From the NCBI GenBank assembly GCA_031539345.1, contig JAVKMO010000027.1, forward strand, positions 137,687 to 201,686: a DNA stretch of 64,000 bases, written 5' to 3'. The notes under the pieces were generated by a model, which did no database searches, was not told where the DNA came from, and saw only the letters and a list, made by a program, of their open reading frames with translations. Made by a program: the position numbers and the translations under genes. The DNA comes from JAVKMO01 sp031539345 (GTDB lineage: Bacteria > Bacteroidota > Bacteroidia > Chitinophagales > Chitinophagaceae). Every line of letters starts with the position of its first letter. Position 1 is the first letter of the stretch. Shown here piece by piece: positions 18,609 through 26,267 of this stretch.

Positions 18609-18633
18609 AGCCTATCATTGATATGCTTTTTTT
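18609..18633 (+). terminator. Terminator-like hairpin of repeat copy A
   Basis: AGCCTATC-ATT-GATATGCT followed by a run of T. One stem position is mismatched compared with the perfect version in copy B, so it may be weaker. Confidence 0.5.
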
Positions 18634-18798
18634 ATGTCTATACCATAACTGTTTTGAATAGTTGTGTCTGCATTCATCTCTTATTTCCTCAATTTAAAAC
18701 CAATATGAAATGAAAAACAGACCGCCTAATATTGATTCCTACAGTCAATCTATTCTAAAATTCAATAATTCTCTTCAATTAAATCAATCAAATCCATC

Positions 18799-19293
18799 AT
18801 GAAAAAATTTTCAAATCTTTTATTATTATCATTCATAGCCATTTTATCTACAATATTTACCTCTTGCTCAAAAACAGAAACAACAGATGTAAGAGACCCG
18901 TTAGTTGGCACTTATAGTTATAAAGCCAACTATTACGATAACTCAACAGGAGAACTAAAAGATAATGGTACTGGAACAGCTATCGTTTCTAAACATGCAA
19001 CAGATGCAAACTCTATTGAGTTTAAAGAAGGTGGAGAGCTTATGTTTTCTGGTGTCAAAATACAAAGTGCTTCTAACGGTGTTGTTTTTGATATTCCTTC
19101 TCAATCTTTTAAAGATAAGGAAGGTGTTACAGTTACTATGGCTGGTATTCAAAATATTACATTGGGAACTACAAAATATCACGCCGCCTATTTTACCGCT
19201 ACTTCAACCATACAAACAGCGTTTACATTTACTGGACAATTTGCAGGTGTGCAATCTACCTTTTTGGTTACAATTGAATTCACTAAAAAGTAA
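18799..19293 (+). CDS. Small lipoprotein of unknown function
   Basis: 164 residues. MKKFSNLLLLSFIAILSTIF then TSC is a clear lipoprotein signal with the Cys near residue 23. The mature part starts with SKTETTDVRDPLVGTYSYKA, the G-T/S-Y pattern that opens many small lipocalin-like Bacteroidota lipoproteins, and ends in a strand-rich TFLVTIEFTKK. No family assigned. Located between the two copies of the structured repeat and followed by its own terminator. Confidence 0.75.
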   Translation: MKKFSNLLLLSFIAILSTIFTSCSKTETTDVRDPLVGTYSYKANYYDNSTGELKDNGTGTAIVSKHATDANSIEFKEGGELMFSGVKIQSASNGVVFDIPSQSFKDKEGVTVTMAGIQNITLGTTKYHAAYFTATSTIQTAFTFTGQFAGVQSTFLVTIEFTKK

Positions 19294-19302
19294 TTTTTTT
19301 GG

Positions 19303-19331
19303 GCTTTGGCAATCATGTCAAAGCTTTTTTT
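19303..19331 (+). terminator. Rho-independent terminator after the small lipoprotein gene
   Basis: GCTTTG...CAAAGC stem (19303-19324) with a ~10-base loop, followed by seven or more T residues. Ten bases after the stop codon at 19293. Confidence 0.75.
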
Positions 19332-19461
19332 TATTTCTTTTTAAACCAAATATGAAAAGGAAATAATAAGCCTAAACATTAAGGGTACTGAAAAAATCTA
19401 TTAGTGAAAAATAATCAAATAAAAGTGCGGAGTCAGCACGATAATCACTGACAAACATAAA

Positions 19462-19806
19462 ATGAAAAAAATATTTTTTTTACTTGCTTTATCAATGCTT
19501 TCAGTTTTTGTTCAAGCACAAACAGCCAAACACGACACCGCAATGGTAGCGAAAGTTCGTGGTATTCCTGTTTTTGTTATGTGTGAACCTGCCGCTTCGT
19601 ATGAGGTTGTTGCTAACGTGTCTGATGATGATGCAGTCAGCATTTTAAATGCCATTAGTGGAGACAATACTTACCGTACAATTAAAGAAAGTTGTTCTGT
19701 CATTATTAACAACGCACAACGCAAACAAAAGAAAGGTAAATTTACATTTGATGCTGTTATTATCAGTGATGATGGACACACGGGAACGTGTATTAAATTT
19801 AATTGA
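19462..19806 (+). CDS. Small secreted protein of unknown function
   Basis: 114 residues. Signal peptide MKKIFFLLALSMLSVFVQAQ. The mature ~94 residues include VRGIPVFVMCEPAASYEVV and CSVIINNAQRKQKKGKFTFDAVIISDDGHTGTCIKFN, an alternating strand pattern with three cysteines. A similar combination of a short secreted domain with a conserved heavy-metal-like beta fold is common in Bacteroidota, but I do not recognise a family. Confidence 0.7.
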   Translation: MKKIFFLLALSMLSVFVQAQTAKHDTAMVAKVRGIPVFVMCEPAASYEVVANVSDDDAVSILNAISGDNTYRTIKESCSVIINNAQRKQKKGKFTFDAVIISDDGHTGTCIKFN

Positions 19807-20075
19807 TTTTTATAGCCGTGTTCGTTGTTTTCACTTGATACTTTGATTCAGTTTTGTTCTGTGCTTGTTATTACCCAACACGTCCAAATCTATACACATC
19901 AGATGAGAACACCTAGCGTGGCGAAAAAGATATTGTGTCATTAGAAAAAAAATATGTAGATATAAAAAAATGATATTATTGTCATAGTTAACACGCTGTG
20001 GGAAGTATAATTTGCAACCTCAAAGATTGAGACAGTGTAACCCTTGTCCTTTTCTTTCACTTAATTTTTTTTTAT

Positions 20076-20234
20076 ATGTTATCTGAACAAAGTCTGCCGT
20101 TTACATCTCTGTTTTTGCTTACTGTTGGTTTCTCTGATAGGGTTCCTGCTTGGTTTCAAATAATAGGCATAACAATAGGTGTAATTTGGGCTTTAATCCA
20201 AATAATACATAGATTGACACATTGGAACAAATAA
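20076..20234 (+). CDS. Possible 52-residue membrane protein
   Basis: A short frame from ATG 20076 to TAA 20232-20234. The product has a first hydrophobic stretch (FTSLFLLTVGF) and a strong second one (WFQIIGITIGVIWALIQII), followed by a basic tail RLTHWNK, a holin-like or small regulatory membrane protein shape. Its last codons lie in the first bases of repeat copy B, so the repeat may have replaced the original end. Support is composition only. Confidence 0.4.
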   Translation: MLSEQSLPFTSLFLLTVGFSDRVPAWFQIIGITIGVIWALIQIIHRLTHWNK

Positions 20235-20379
20235 TCTTGTTATCACCGAAAAGAGGCAAAAGGGTACATTACTTGTACGATTTAAAATTTTGGATAAAAT
20301 TTAATCGGTCTGTTTGTATTTTTTTTTACTATTGCAATAGCTTACTTTTAGTTTCTATTGAAATGAACTTTTGCTTATG

Positions 20380-20429
20380 CACAGCACAGCACAGCACAGC
20401 ACAGCACAGCACAGCACAGCACAGCACAG
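20380..20429 (+). repeat. CACAG pentanucleotide tract, 10 units
   Basis: Ten uninterrupted CACAG units after the same ATG as in copy A, compared with eight there. The frame that begins MNFCLC (20363) closes right after the tract in this copy but stays open in copy A. Confidence 0.98.
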
Positions 20430-20507
20430 CAGAATAAAACAAGCCTACAAGCTACAATAATTTTTTTATTCAGCAACGTTTTTCAAGCAAAAACGCAATT
20501 TTTTTTT

Positions 20508-20532
20508 AGCCTATCATTGATAGGCTTTTTTT
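20508..20532 (+). terminator. Perfect terminator hairpin of repeat copy B
   Basis: AGCCTATC-ATT-GATAGGCT flanked by A-poor T runs on both sides (TTTTTTTT before, TTTTTTT after). The stem is fully paired with a 3-base loop, so it should stop transcription of the repeat on the plus strand. Confidence 0.8.
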
Positions 20533-20731
20533 ATGTCTGCTCAAAAAAAAGCATTACCATAAAACAAACAAGCCTAACGCATTCTACGATATTATGTATA
20601 TGCAGTTTAAATTGGATTACAAAAACAACAACGACGCAGTTTGGCGTACCGCCTCTTTAACTTTGTACAAAACAGGGTAGCCGAAAACTGTATAGAGTAG
20701 GCATTTTTTAAATTTTTTAAATTTTTAATTT

Positions 20732-21583
20732 ATGTCAAGAAAAGTTCAATTAAACCTTAACGGGAATGTTTTAGTAAAAAAATTACAACATGAATTTAAT
20801 GAAAAAACGGGTGCTGTACTTTATGTGTACAAAGGCAATAGTAACCATAGAGCAGATGAAAACGATAAATTGAGTGATGTTAGAATTGCCCGATCAGAAG
20901 AATCATCATTTGATTTTGTTAGAAATACAACCGTAGGTTCATTTGAAAGTTTCATGGAAGAACATGGAAAATTAAAAGTAAAAGTTTGGGGAAGTAATGG
21001 AGAACGAATAGATGGTAGCGTAACCCTATATAATGGAGGGAAAGAAGAAGAAGAAGAAGAAGAGAATGAAAAAGAAGTTAATGTTGACATTCAAAATGAC
21101 ATACGTTATAGGTTGATTTATGATTTAGCAAGACAGGGTAGTTACGTTTCAAATTTTATTCAAGGCAACTTTTTAGAAAAAATATTCTCTTCTTCTAAAA
21201 ATGACGTAAAAGTAAATTTGACAAAAGACAAGAATGGTAATATTGACATTATCGAATTGCAGATAACTCCTTCTGGTTGGAAGCAATATTTATTTCTTGT
21301 CTGCTTTGATGATAATGACTTATGGTTTGGTGCCTGTCATAAAAATAAGGATAAAAATACACTCAAAACGATTAATAACCTTCATAAAAATGGTGCTTTG
21401 AAGATTGAAATTCAAGATAACAATGACCATGCTCAAATTTGTAACTATTCTAACTATAATAAGAAATTGAAATCAATGGATTATAATGATTTGTTACAAC
21501 GCATTAAGGTTGAGTCTGTAGAATATTTCAATCAAATTATCTCGCATAAAAAACTTTTGGCAGATAATGATGTTCAATTGTAA
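20732..21583 (+). CDS. Two-domain protein of unknown function with acidic linker
   Basis: 283 residues. Residues 1-100 contain a repeat-like layout, VKKLQHEFNEKTGAVLYVYK...ADENDKLSDVR then VGSFESFMEEHGKLKVKVWG, reminiscent of a Bacteroidota family of small proteins built from two ~45-residue units (LQxEFxxxFGxxLRVYxG and ADxxxxLxxIR). Residues 104-115 are almost all Glu. The C-terminal ~165 residues (KQYLFLVCFDDNDLWFGACHKNKD, then NLHKNGALKIEIQDNNDHAQICNY) are unassigned. It starts 194 bases after repeat B and leads a three-gene cassette. Family likeness is from memory. Confidence 0.7.
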   Translation: MSRKVQLNLNGNVLVKKLQHEFNEKTGAVLYVYKGNSNHRADENDKLSDVRIARSEESSFDFVRNTTVGSFESFMEEHGKLKVKVWGSNGERIDGSVTLYNGGKEEEEEEENEKEVNVDIQNDIRYRLIYDLARQGSYVSNFIQGNFLEKIFSSSKNDVKVNLTKDKNGNIDIIELQITPSGWKQYLFLVCFDDNDLWFGACHKNKDKNTLKTINNLHKNGALKIEIQDNNDHAQICNYSNYNKKLKSMDYNDLLQRIKVESVEYFNQIISHKKLLADNDVQL

Positions 21584-21628
21584 TGCTCAATTTATATCCG
21601 TTTTTTTTAAAATTTAATCATACACAAT

Positions 21629-21898
21629 ATGGCACTTTCTCAATCTGATAAAGATAAAATATCAAGATACAAAATTGATATTGAAAAAGCAAAATACGAA
21701 CGAATACAAATCAAAGAAGATAAAAAAGACAAAATTGCGTATTACAAAAAACTCATTAAAGGGGCTTCTTCATCATCTAGTAAGAGTTCGTACAAACAAC
21801 AATTAGAAAGAACAAAACACGACTTTGATAGAAAGATTGAACAAATTAAAGACAAAATAGAAGGATATAAAGAAAGTATCGCCCGCATTAAACATTAA
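21629..21898 (+). CDS. Small coiled-coil protein
   Basis: 89 residues, highly charged, Lys/Glu/Ile-rich. Two long helices (KDKISRYKIDIEKAKYERIQ and KHDFDRKIEQIKDKIEGYKE) are separated by a serine-rich turn GASSSSSKSSYK, so a helical hairpin or antiparallel coiled coil is likely. 45 bases after the gene for the two-domain protein and followed by a terminator. Function unknown; it could bind or bridge the neighbouring products. Confidence 0.75.
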   Translation: MALSQSDKDKISRYKIDIEKAKYERIQIKEDKKDKIAYYKKLIKGASSSSSKSSYKQQLERTKHDFDRKIEQIKDKIEGYKESIARIKH

Positions 21899-21906
21899 CC
21901 GTTCTG

Positions 21907-21942
21907 CCGTTTCATGATACTCATTCCTGAAACGGATTTTTT
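21907..21942 (+). terminator. Rho-independent terminator after the coiled-coil gene
   Basis: CCGTTTCA (21907-21914) pairs with TGAAACGG (21928-21935), followed by ATTTTTT. It separates the coiled-coil gene from the third cassette gene, so the latter needs read-through or its own promoter. Confidence 0.8.
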
Positions 21943-21964
21943 CATCTAAAAAATATCAATAATT

Positions 21965-22735
21965 ATGGCATTAAAAAAATATTTATCCGATATTCATAAT
22001 AGAAAAAAGTTCTTAGACTATTTATCCTTTAATAATGGAGGATTTGGTCAATTTCAAAAAAATGGCATTTGGTTTTTTGGAATAGAAAGAGCAGGAGGTT
22101 TAGATATACAAGATGGTATTGAAGCGATAAAAAGTATTGAAGATATTACGCCATCGCTACAAGAAACAGACCTTGACAAATGGACTGACAGAAAAAAAAA
22201 TGCAGGAACATGGCGAGGCTTAATCAAAATTTTTAAAGCGATTTGTCAAGACAATAGCGAAGATGACGATTTTATAGATAAAAACTTTACCAAAAACGGA
22301 CATGTTTTATTAGAATTATTTCCTTTAAAATGTGCAGATGCAGACTCTTCTACTTTTGAAAAAACATATTCTGAATGTTCGACAATTGAAGGATTAGAAT
22401 TTTTAGCAAGCAGAAAACAATACGAAAAATATGTGTTTGAGCAAACGAATAGGGTTCAACATTATCAGAACCTCATAAAACAATATGCACCTAAAGTTAT
22501 CGTGCTATATGGAAAAAGTAAACAGGATTTTTTCCTTCAACTCTGCGGATTAGAGAGCGATGATTTTCATACAAAAAAATATACAAATTCAAAAGGAAAA
22601 GAATACGAATACCAAATCTTAAAAAAAGAAAATACTGTATATGCCATTGTCAACCACCCTACGTCTTTTGGTTTTTCCGATGATTACTGCAATATAATAG
22701 GTAATGAAATTTGTAAACGATTGCAAAAGAAATAG
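21965..22735 (+). CDS. Possible uracil-DNA glycosylase-superfamily protein
   Basis: 256 residues. I do not recognise a named family, but the order of elements resembles the UDG superfamily: a strand plus loop WFFGIERAGG (residues 36-45) where UDGs have the GxDPG/GINPG motif, a central LLELFPLKCAD, a strand-helix YAPKVIVLYGKSKQDFF, and NHPTSFGFSD (230-239) where UDGs have the HPS/HPT leucine-loop motif. If correct it would act on a base or nucleotide in DNA. Third gene of the cassette, 66 bases after the coiled-coil gene. The fold call is inference. Confidence 0.7.
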   Translation: MALKKYLSDIHNRKKFLDYLSFNNGGFGQFQKNGIWFFGIERAGGLDIQDGIEAIKSIEDITPSLQETDLDKWTDRKKNAGTWRGLIKIFKAICQDNSEDDDFIDKNFTKNGHVLLELFPLKCADADSSTFEKTYSECSTIEGLEFLASRKQYEKYVFEQTNRVQHYQNLIKQYAPKVIVLYGKSKQDFFLQLCGLESDDFHTKKYTNSKGKEYEYQILKKENTVYAIVNHPTSFGFSDDYCNIIGNEICKRLQKK

Positions 22736-22912
22736 AAATGTTTTTGGTGGCGTTGCAATTAATGATGTAAATTTTTCTGCCGTGCTTGGTGTTATTATCA
22801 AGCACCCAATAGGCTGTAAAGTGTCAGATGAAAAATATTGCTGTTGAACGCATTTTCTCTTGAAGTAAGGGCAGACACAGTCGACTTATTTTACGACAAG
22901 GCAGTAAAAAAA

Positions 22913-24457
22913 TTATTCCCATTCAATTGTACTCGGCGGCTTAGAACTAATATCATACACAACGCGATTGATGCCTTGAACTTGATTGCAAATTGCGTGC
23001 GACACTTGTTCTAAAAACTCATAAGGTAATTTACTCCACGTTGCTGTCATAAAATCTATTGTATTGACAGCACGAATAACCGCTGTATAAGCATAGGTTC
23101 TTTGGTCTCCCATAACGCCTACAGACCGCACAGGCAAAAGGGCAACAAAGGCTTGGCTGACCGTGTTGTACAATTTTTCTTTTTCTAAGGCTTCAATAAA
23201 AATGGCATCGGCTTCTTGCAAAATTTTTATTTTTTCTTTTGTAATAGCACCAATAATACGAATGCCAAGACCAGGACCCGGAAAAGGGTGGCGGTCAATC
23301 ATAATGGCAGGAATGCCGAGTGCTTTGCCCATATTGCGAACTTCATCTTTAAATAAATTGCGTAGTGGTTCTAACAATTCAAGATTGAGTGTTTTGGGTA
23401 GTCCGCCTACATTATGGTGTGATTTGATGGTATGAGAATTTCCACCTTCGGTAGAAGATTCGATGACATCAGGATAAATTGTTCCTTGTGCCAAAAACTT
23501 CACGCCTTTGATTTTTTTTGCTTCACGTTGAAATACTTCAACAAATTTTTTGCCGATAATTTTTCTTTTTTCTTCGGGGTCTTCAATATTTTTTAAGGCA
23601 GTTAAAAAAATCTTGCTTGCATCAATATGCAAAATATTAAGCTGTAAGTTTTTGGCATATACGTCCATTACTTTTTTTCCCTCATTGAGACGCATCAGCC
23701 CTGTATCTACAAAAATGCAAGTCAGATTTTTGCCAATGGCTTGATGAATAAGAACAGCTGCAACAGAAGAATCAACCCCACCAGAAAGCCCTAATACTAC
23801 TTTTTGATTTTTTACTTTGTCTTTAATTTGATTGACGGCGTTTGTGATTTGCGTTTTTGTTTGCCACGTTTTTTTGCATTTGCAAATGGAAAAAACAAAA
23901 TTGTGGAGTAATTGTGAACCATGTTCTGTATGCGTAACTTCTGGGTGAAATTGTACGCCATAAAAAGGTTTTGTATTGTGTTCAATTACCGCAATACATT
24001 TTTCATAATTGCTTTTAGCAAGAACAGAAAAGTCTTTTGGCACAACATTTAATTCGTCTCCATGGCTTGCCCATATTGTAGATTGAAGAGGAATTTTTTC
24101 TAATAATAAAGAAGATTTTTTTGAACTGATGCGTAAATCAGACTTTCCAAATTCTTTACTTTTTCCAGCATGAATTTTTCCACCCAATAATGTTCCCATC
24201 AACTGCATACCATAACAAATGCCTAAAATGGGAATTTGAGCATCAAAAATTTCTTTGTAGATAGAGGGTGAATTTTTCTCATAAACAGAAGCCGGTCCTC
24301 CAGAAAAAATGACACCTTGAGGTTGATTTTTTTGAATATATTCTTTTGCATTTTTATGCCCAATCACTTCGGTATAAACGCCGAGTTCTCTAATTCTGCG
24401 GGCAATGAGCTGTGTGTATTGAGAACCATAATTGATGATGACAATTGTATTATTCAT
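22913..24457 (-). CDS. guaA: GMP synthase (glutamine-hydrolysing)
   Basis: 514 residues. Converts XMP to GMP using ATP and glutamine. N-terminal class I amidotransferase with GICYGMQLMG (catalytic Cys) and HPEVTHTEHG (His and Glu of the triad); central ATP pyrophosphatase P-loop GLSGGVDSSV; C-terminal dimerisation domain with PFPGPGLGIRI and the typical end STIEWE. Full length. Its neighbour upstream on the same strand is gltX with a 61-base gap. Confidence 0.97.
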   Translation of the reverse strand: MNNTIVIINYGSQYTQLIARRIRELGVYTEVIGHKNAKEYIQKNQPQGVIFSGGPASVYEKNSPSIYKEIFDAQIPILGICYGMQLMGTLLGGKIHAGKSKEFGKSDLRISSKKSSLLLEKIPLQSTIWASHGDELNVVPKDFSVLAKSNYEKCIAVIEHNTKPFYGVQFHPEVTHTEHGSQLLHNFVFSICKCKKTWQTKTQITNAVNQIKDKVKNQKVVLGLSGGVDSSVAAVLIHQAIGKNLTCIFVDTGLMRLNEGKKVMDVYAKNLQLNILHIDASKIFLTALKNIEDPEEKRKIIGKKFVEVFQREAKKIKGVKFLAQGTIYPDVIESSTEGGNSHTIKSHHNVGGLPKTLNLELLEPLRNLFKDEVRNMGKALGIPAIMIDRHPFPGPGLGIRIIGAITKEKIKILQEADAIFIEALEKEKLYNTVSQAFVALLPVRSVGVMGDQRTYAYTAVIRAVNTIDFMTATWSKLPYEFLEQVSHAICNQVQGINRVVYDISSKPPSTIEWE

Positions 24458-24518
24458 AGTTGTTTAAAGCAAAAAAAATGGATAAATAATGTCTTGTATT
24501 GATTTTGTTAAAAAGCAT

Positions 24519-26078
24519 TTATGCTATTGTTGATAAGGCGTTCAAGCCATTTGTGATTCGTTCAATGCTTTCTTTTTTTCCAATCAAAGCCAAAATATGT
24601 GTTACGCCAATGCCAAATTTTCCGCCAACCAACATTACGCGTAGCGGCAATTGAATTTCGCCCAATTTGATGTTTTGTGTAGCACAAAACTCTTGCAAAG
24701 TATGGTGCAACACATCGTGAGAAAAATTGTTTGCTTGTTCAAAAACAACAATCAATTGTTCAAATAATTTCTTTTTGTCTGCATTCCATTTTCCTGTTAA
24801 AGCCGCAGTGTCAATGCTTGTAGGCTTGTGAAACAAATAGGCGTTTTGGTCGTAAAAATCATTGATCAATTGGCAACGTGCTTTCGTCAATTCAACCAAC
24901 TCTTCCAATTGCGTATCGGTGTAATGATGCTGAATCTGTTTTGTTACTAAACAATTTTTGACACAATCTGTTAATGCCGTTGTTGGCATTTGTTGCAAAT
25001 ACGTTTCATTATACCACTTTGCTTTTTCATAATCAAATTTTGCACTGTGATGGTGCAACCGTTCGAGACTAAATTTTTGAATCAGCTCGTCAATTGAAAA
25101 AACCTCTTGCGTTGAACCATCATTCCAAGCACTCAATGCCAAAAAATTCGACAAGGCTTGCGGCACAAATCCTTTTTCTTTAAAGCCCTCAATCAAGTCG
25201 CCACTTGTGGCATCTTTCCATTGCAGGGCATAAATAGGAATGCCTAAACGTTCGCTGTCTCGCTTGCTTAATTTGCCATTTCCGTCAGGTTTTAAAATCA
25301 AAGGCAAATGAATCCATATTGGCATGTCCTTTTCCCAACCTAAATAACGCCACAACAAAGCATGAATACCAGCACTCGGCAACCATTCTTCACCACGCAA
25401 CACATGGCTGATTTTCATTAAATAATCATCAACAACAACAGCAAAATGATACGTTGGCAAACCGTCCGCTTTCATCAACACTTTATCATCTAATAATTGA
25501 CTATCAAAATGAACTGCACCACGAATGGCATCTGGCAAAACAATTTGCTCTTGTTCAGGCATTTTAATGCGAATAACAAAAGGCGTTTTGTTGTCTAATT
25601 TTTTCTTTGTTTCCTCAGCAGATAACGTCAAAGAATTCGTCATCTTCATCCGCGTTTTTTGGTCATATTGAATTTGGTCATGCGGCAGTACACTTTTAAA
25701 ACTTTCTCGCATCGCATCTAATTCTTCAGGCGTGTCAAAAGCATAATACGCCAAACCTCCATCAATCAATTGTTGAACATATTGTTGATACAACGCTTTG
25801 CGTTCGCTCTGTCGATAAGGACCATATTCACCGCCGTGTTGCACGCTTTCATCAATGTTGATTCCAAGCCATTGACAACACTCAAAAATGTATTGTTCAG
25901 CACCCGCAACAAATCTTTTTTGGTCGGTATCTTCAATACGCAAAATCAATTTTCCACCTTGCTGTTGAACAAACAAAAAATTGTACAATAAAGTTCTCAA
26001 TCCGCCCAAATGCAGACCGCCAGTAGGGCTTGGTGCAAACCTCAACCGAATGGGTTTGTTGTTTATTTCATCATTCAT
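24519..26078 (-). CDS. gltX: Glutamate-tRNA ligase
   Basis: 519 residues from the ATG at 26078. Class I synthetase: HIGH-like FAPSPTGGLHLGGLR near residue 13 and KMSKS-like GKLSKRDSERLG. The C-terminal helical anticodon-binding domain is complete. Charges tRNA-Glu with glutamate (discriminating or not cannot be told by eye). A TTG 24 bases upstream would add MAPKKCVD, which is unlikely. Confidence 0.96.
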   Translation of the reverse strand: MNDEINNKPIRLRFAPSPTGGLHLGGLRTLLYNFLFVQQQGGKLILRIEDTDQKRFVAGAEQYIFECCQWLGINIDESVQHGGEYGPYRQSERKALYQQYVQQLIDGGLAYYAFDTPEELDAMRESFKSVLPHDQIQYDQKTRMKMTNSLTLSAEETKKKLDNKTPFVIRIKMPEQEQIVLPDAIRGAVHFDSQLLDDKVLMKADGLPTYHFAVVVDDYLMKISHVLRGEEWLPSAGIHALLWRYLGWEKDMPIWIHLPLILKPDGNGKLSKRDSERLGIPIYALQWKDATSGDLIEGFKEKGFVPQALSNFLALSAWNDGSTQEVFSIDELIQKFSLERLHHHSAKFDYEKAKWYNETYLQQMPTTALTDCVKNCLVTKQIQHHYTDTQLEELVELTKARCQLINDFYDQNAYLFHKPTSIDTAALTGKWNADKKKLFEQLIVVFEQANNFSHDVLHHTLQEFCATQNIKLGEIQLPLRVMLVGGKFGIGVTHILALIGKKESIERITNGLNALSTIA

Positions 26079-26267
26079 ATCAACGCATTTTTTAGGTGCC
26101 AAGTCTAATCTTTTTTTGTACCCAACCTATACGCCCTGATGGAGCATTGTTGCGGCGCTCCGTTCATCGTCTGCCTTACTATTGAGCTTTGCGATAGTTA
26201 ATATTGATAGGTACAAAGACAAAATCGAGTATCACACTAATAATGCCTTACTAATGCGTCATTTTGT

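Larger units (their letters stand above)
18334..18639 (+). repeat. Structured direct repeat, copy A (306 bp)
   Basis: Nearly identical to 20226-20538. It starts at AACAAATAATCTTG and ends at TTTTTATGTCT. Inside are a CACAG tract, an inverted repeat CTGAATAAAA (18531-18540) / TTTTATTCAG (18565-18574), a hairpin CGTTTTT-CAAGC-AAAAACG (18578-18596), and a terminator-like hairpin with one mismatch. The order of structures is kept in both copies, so the element may be transcribed as a structured small RNA. No protein is convincing: a 79-codon frame starting at 18474 runs through the hairpins. Confidence 0.85.
20226..20538 (+). repeat. Structured direct repeat, copy B (313 bp)
   Basis: Second copy of the element at 18334-18639, with the same order: AACAAATAATCTTG start, CACAG tract, GAATAAAA inverted repeat (one mismatch here), CGTTTTT hairpin, and a perfect terminator hairpin. 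The copies enclose the two small exported protein genes and the 52-residue frame, and recombination between them would delete about 1.9 kb. Confidence 0.85.

Noticed and set aside
18474..18713. 79-codon frame beginning MNFCLC across repeat copy A
   Set aside because: It reads through the CACAG tract, the hairpins and the terminator, and closes early in copy B.
18491..20429. CACAG tracts considered as a CRISPR or as phase-variable gene switches
   Set aside because: Units are 5 bp without spacers, so not CRISPR. No downstream gene is put in or out of frame by the tract, so classical phase variation of a protein is not supported.
22784..22807. Hairpin GTGCTTG/CAAGCAC after the UDG-like gene
   Set aside because: No T run on either strand; terminator function not supported.
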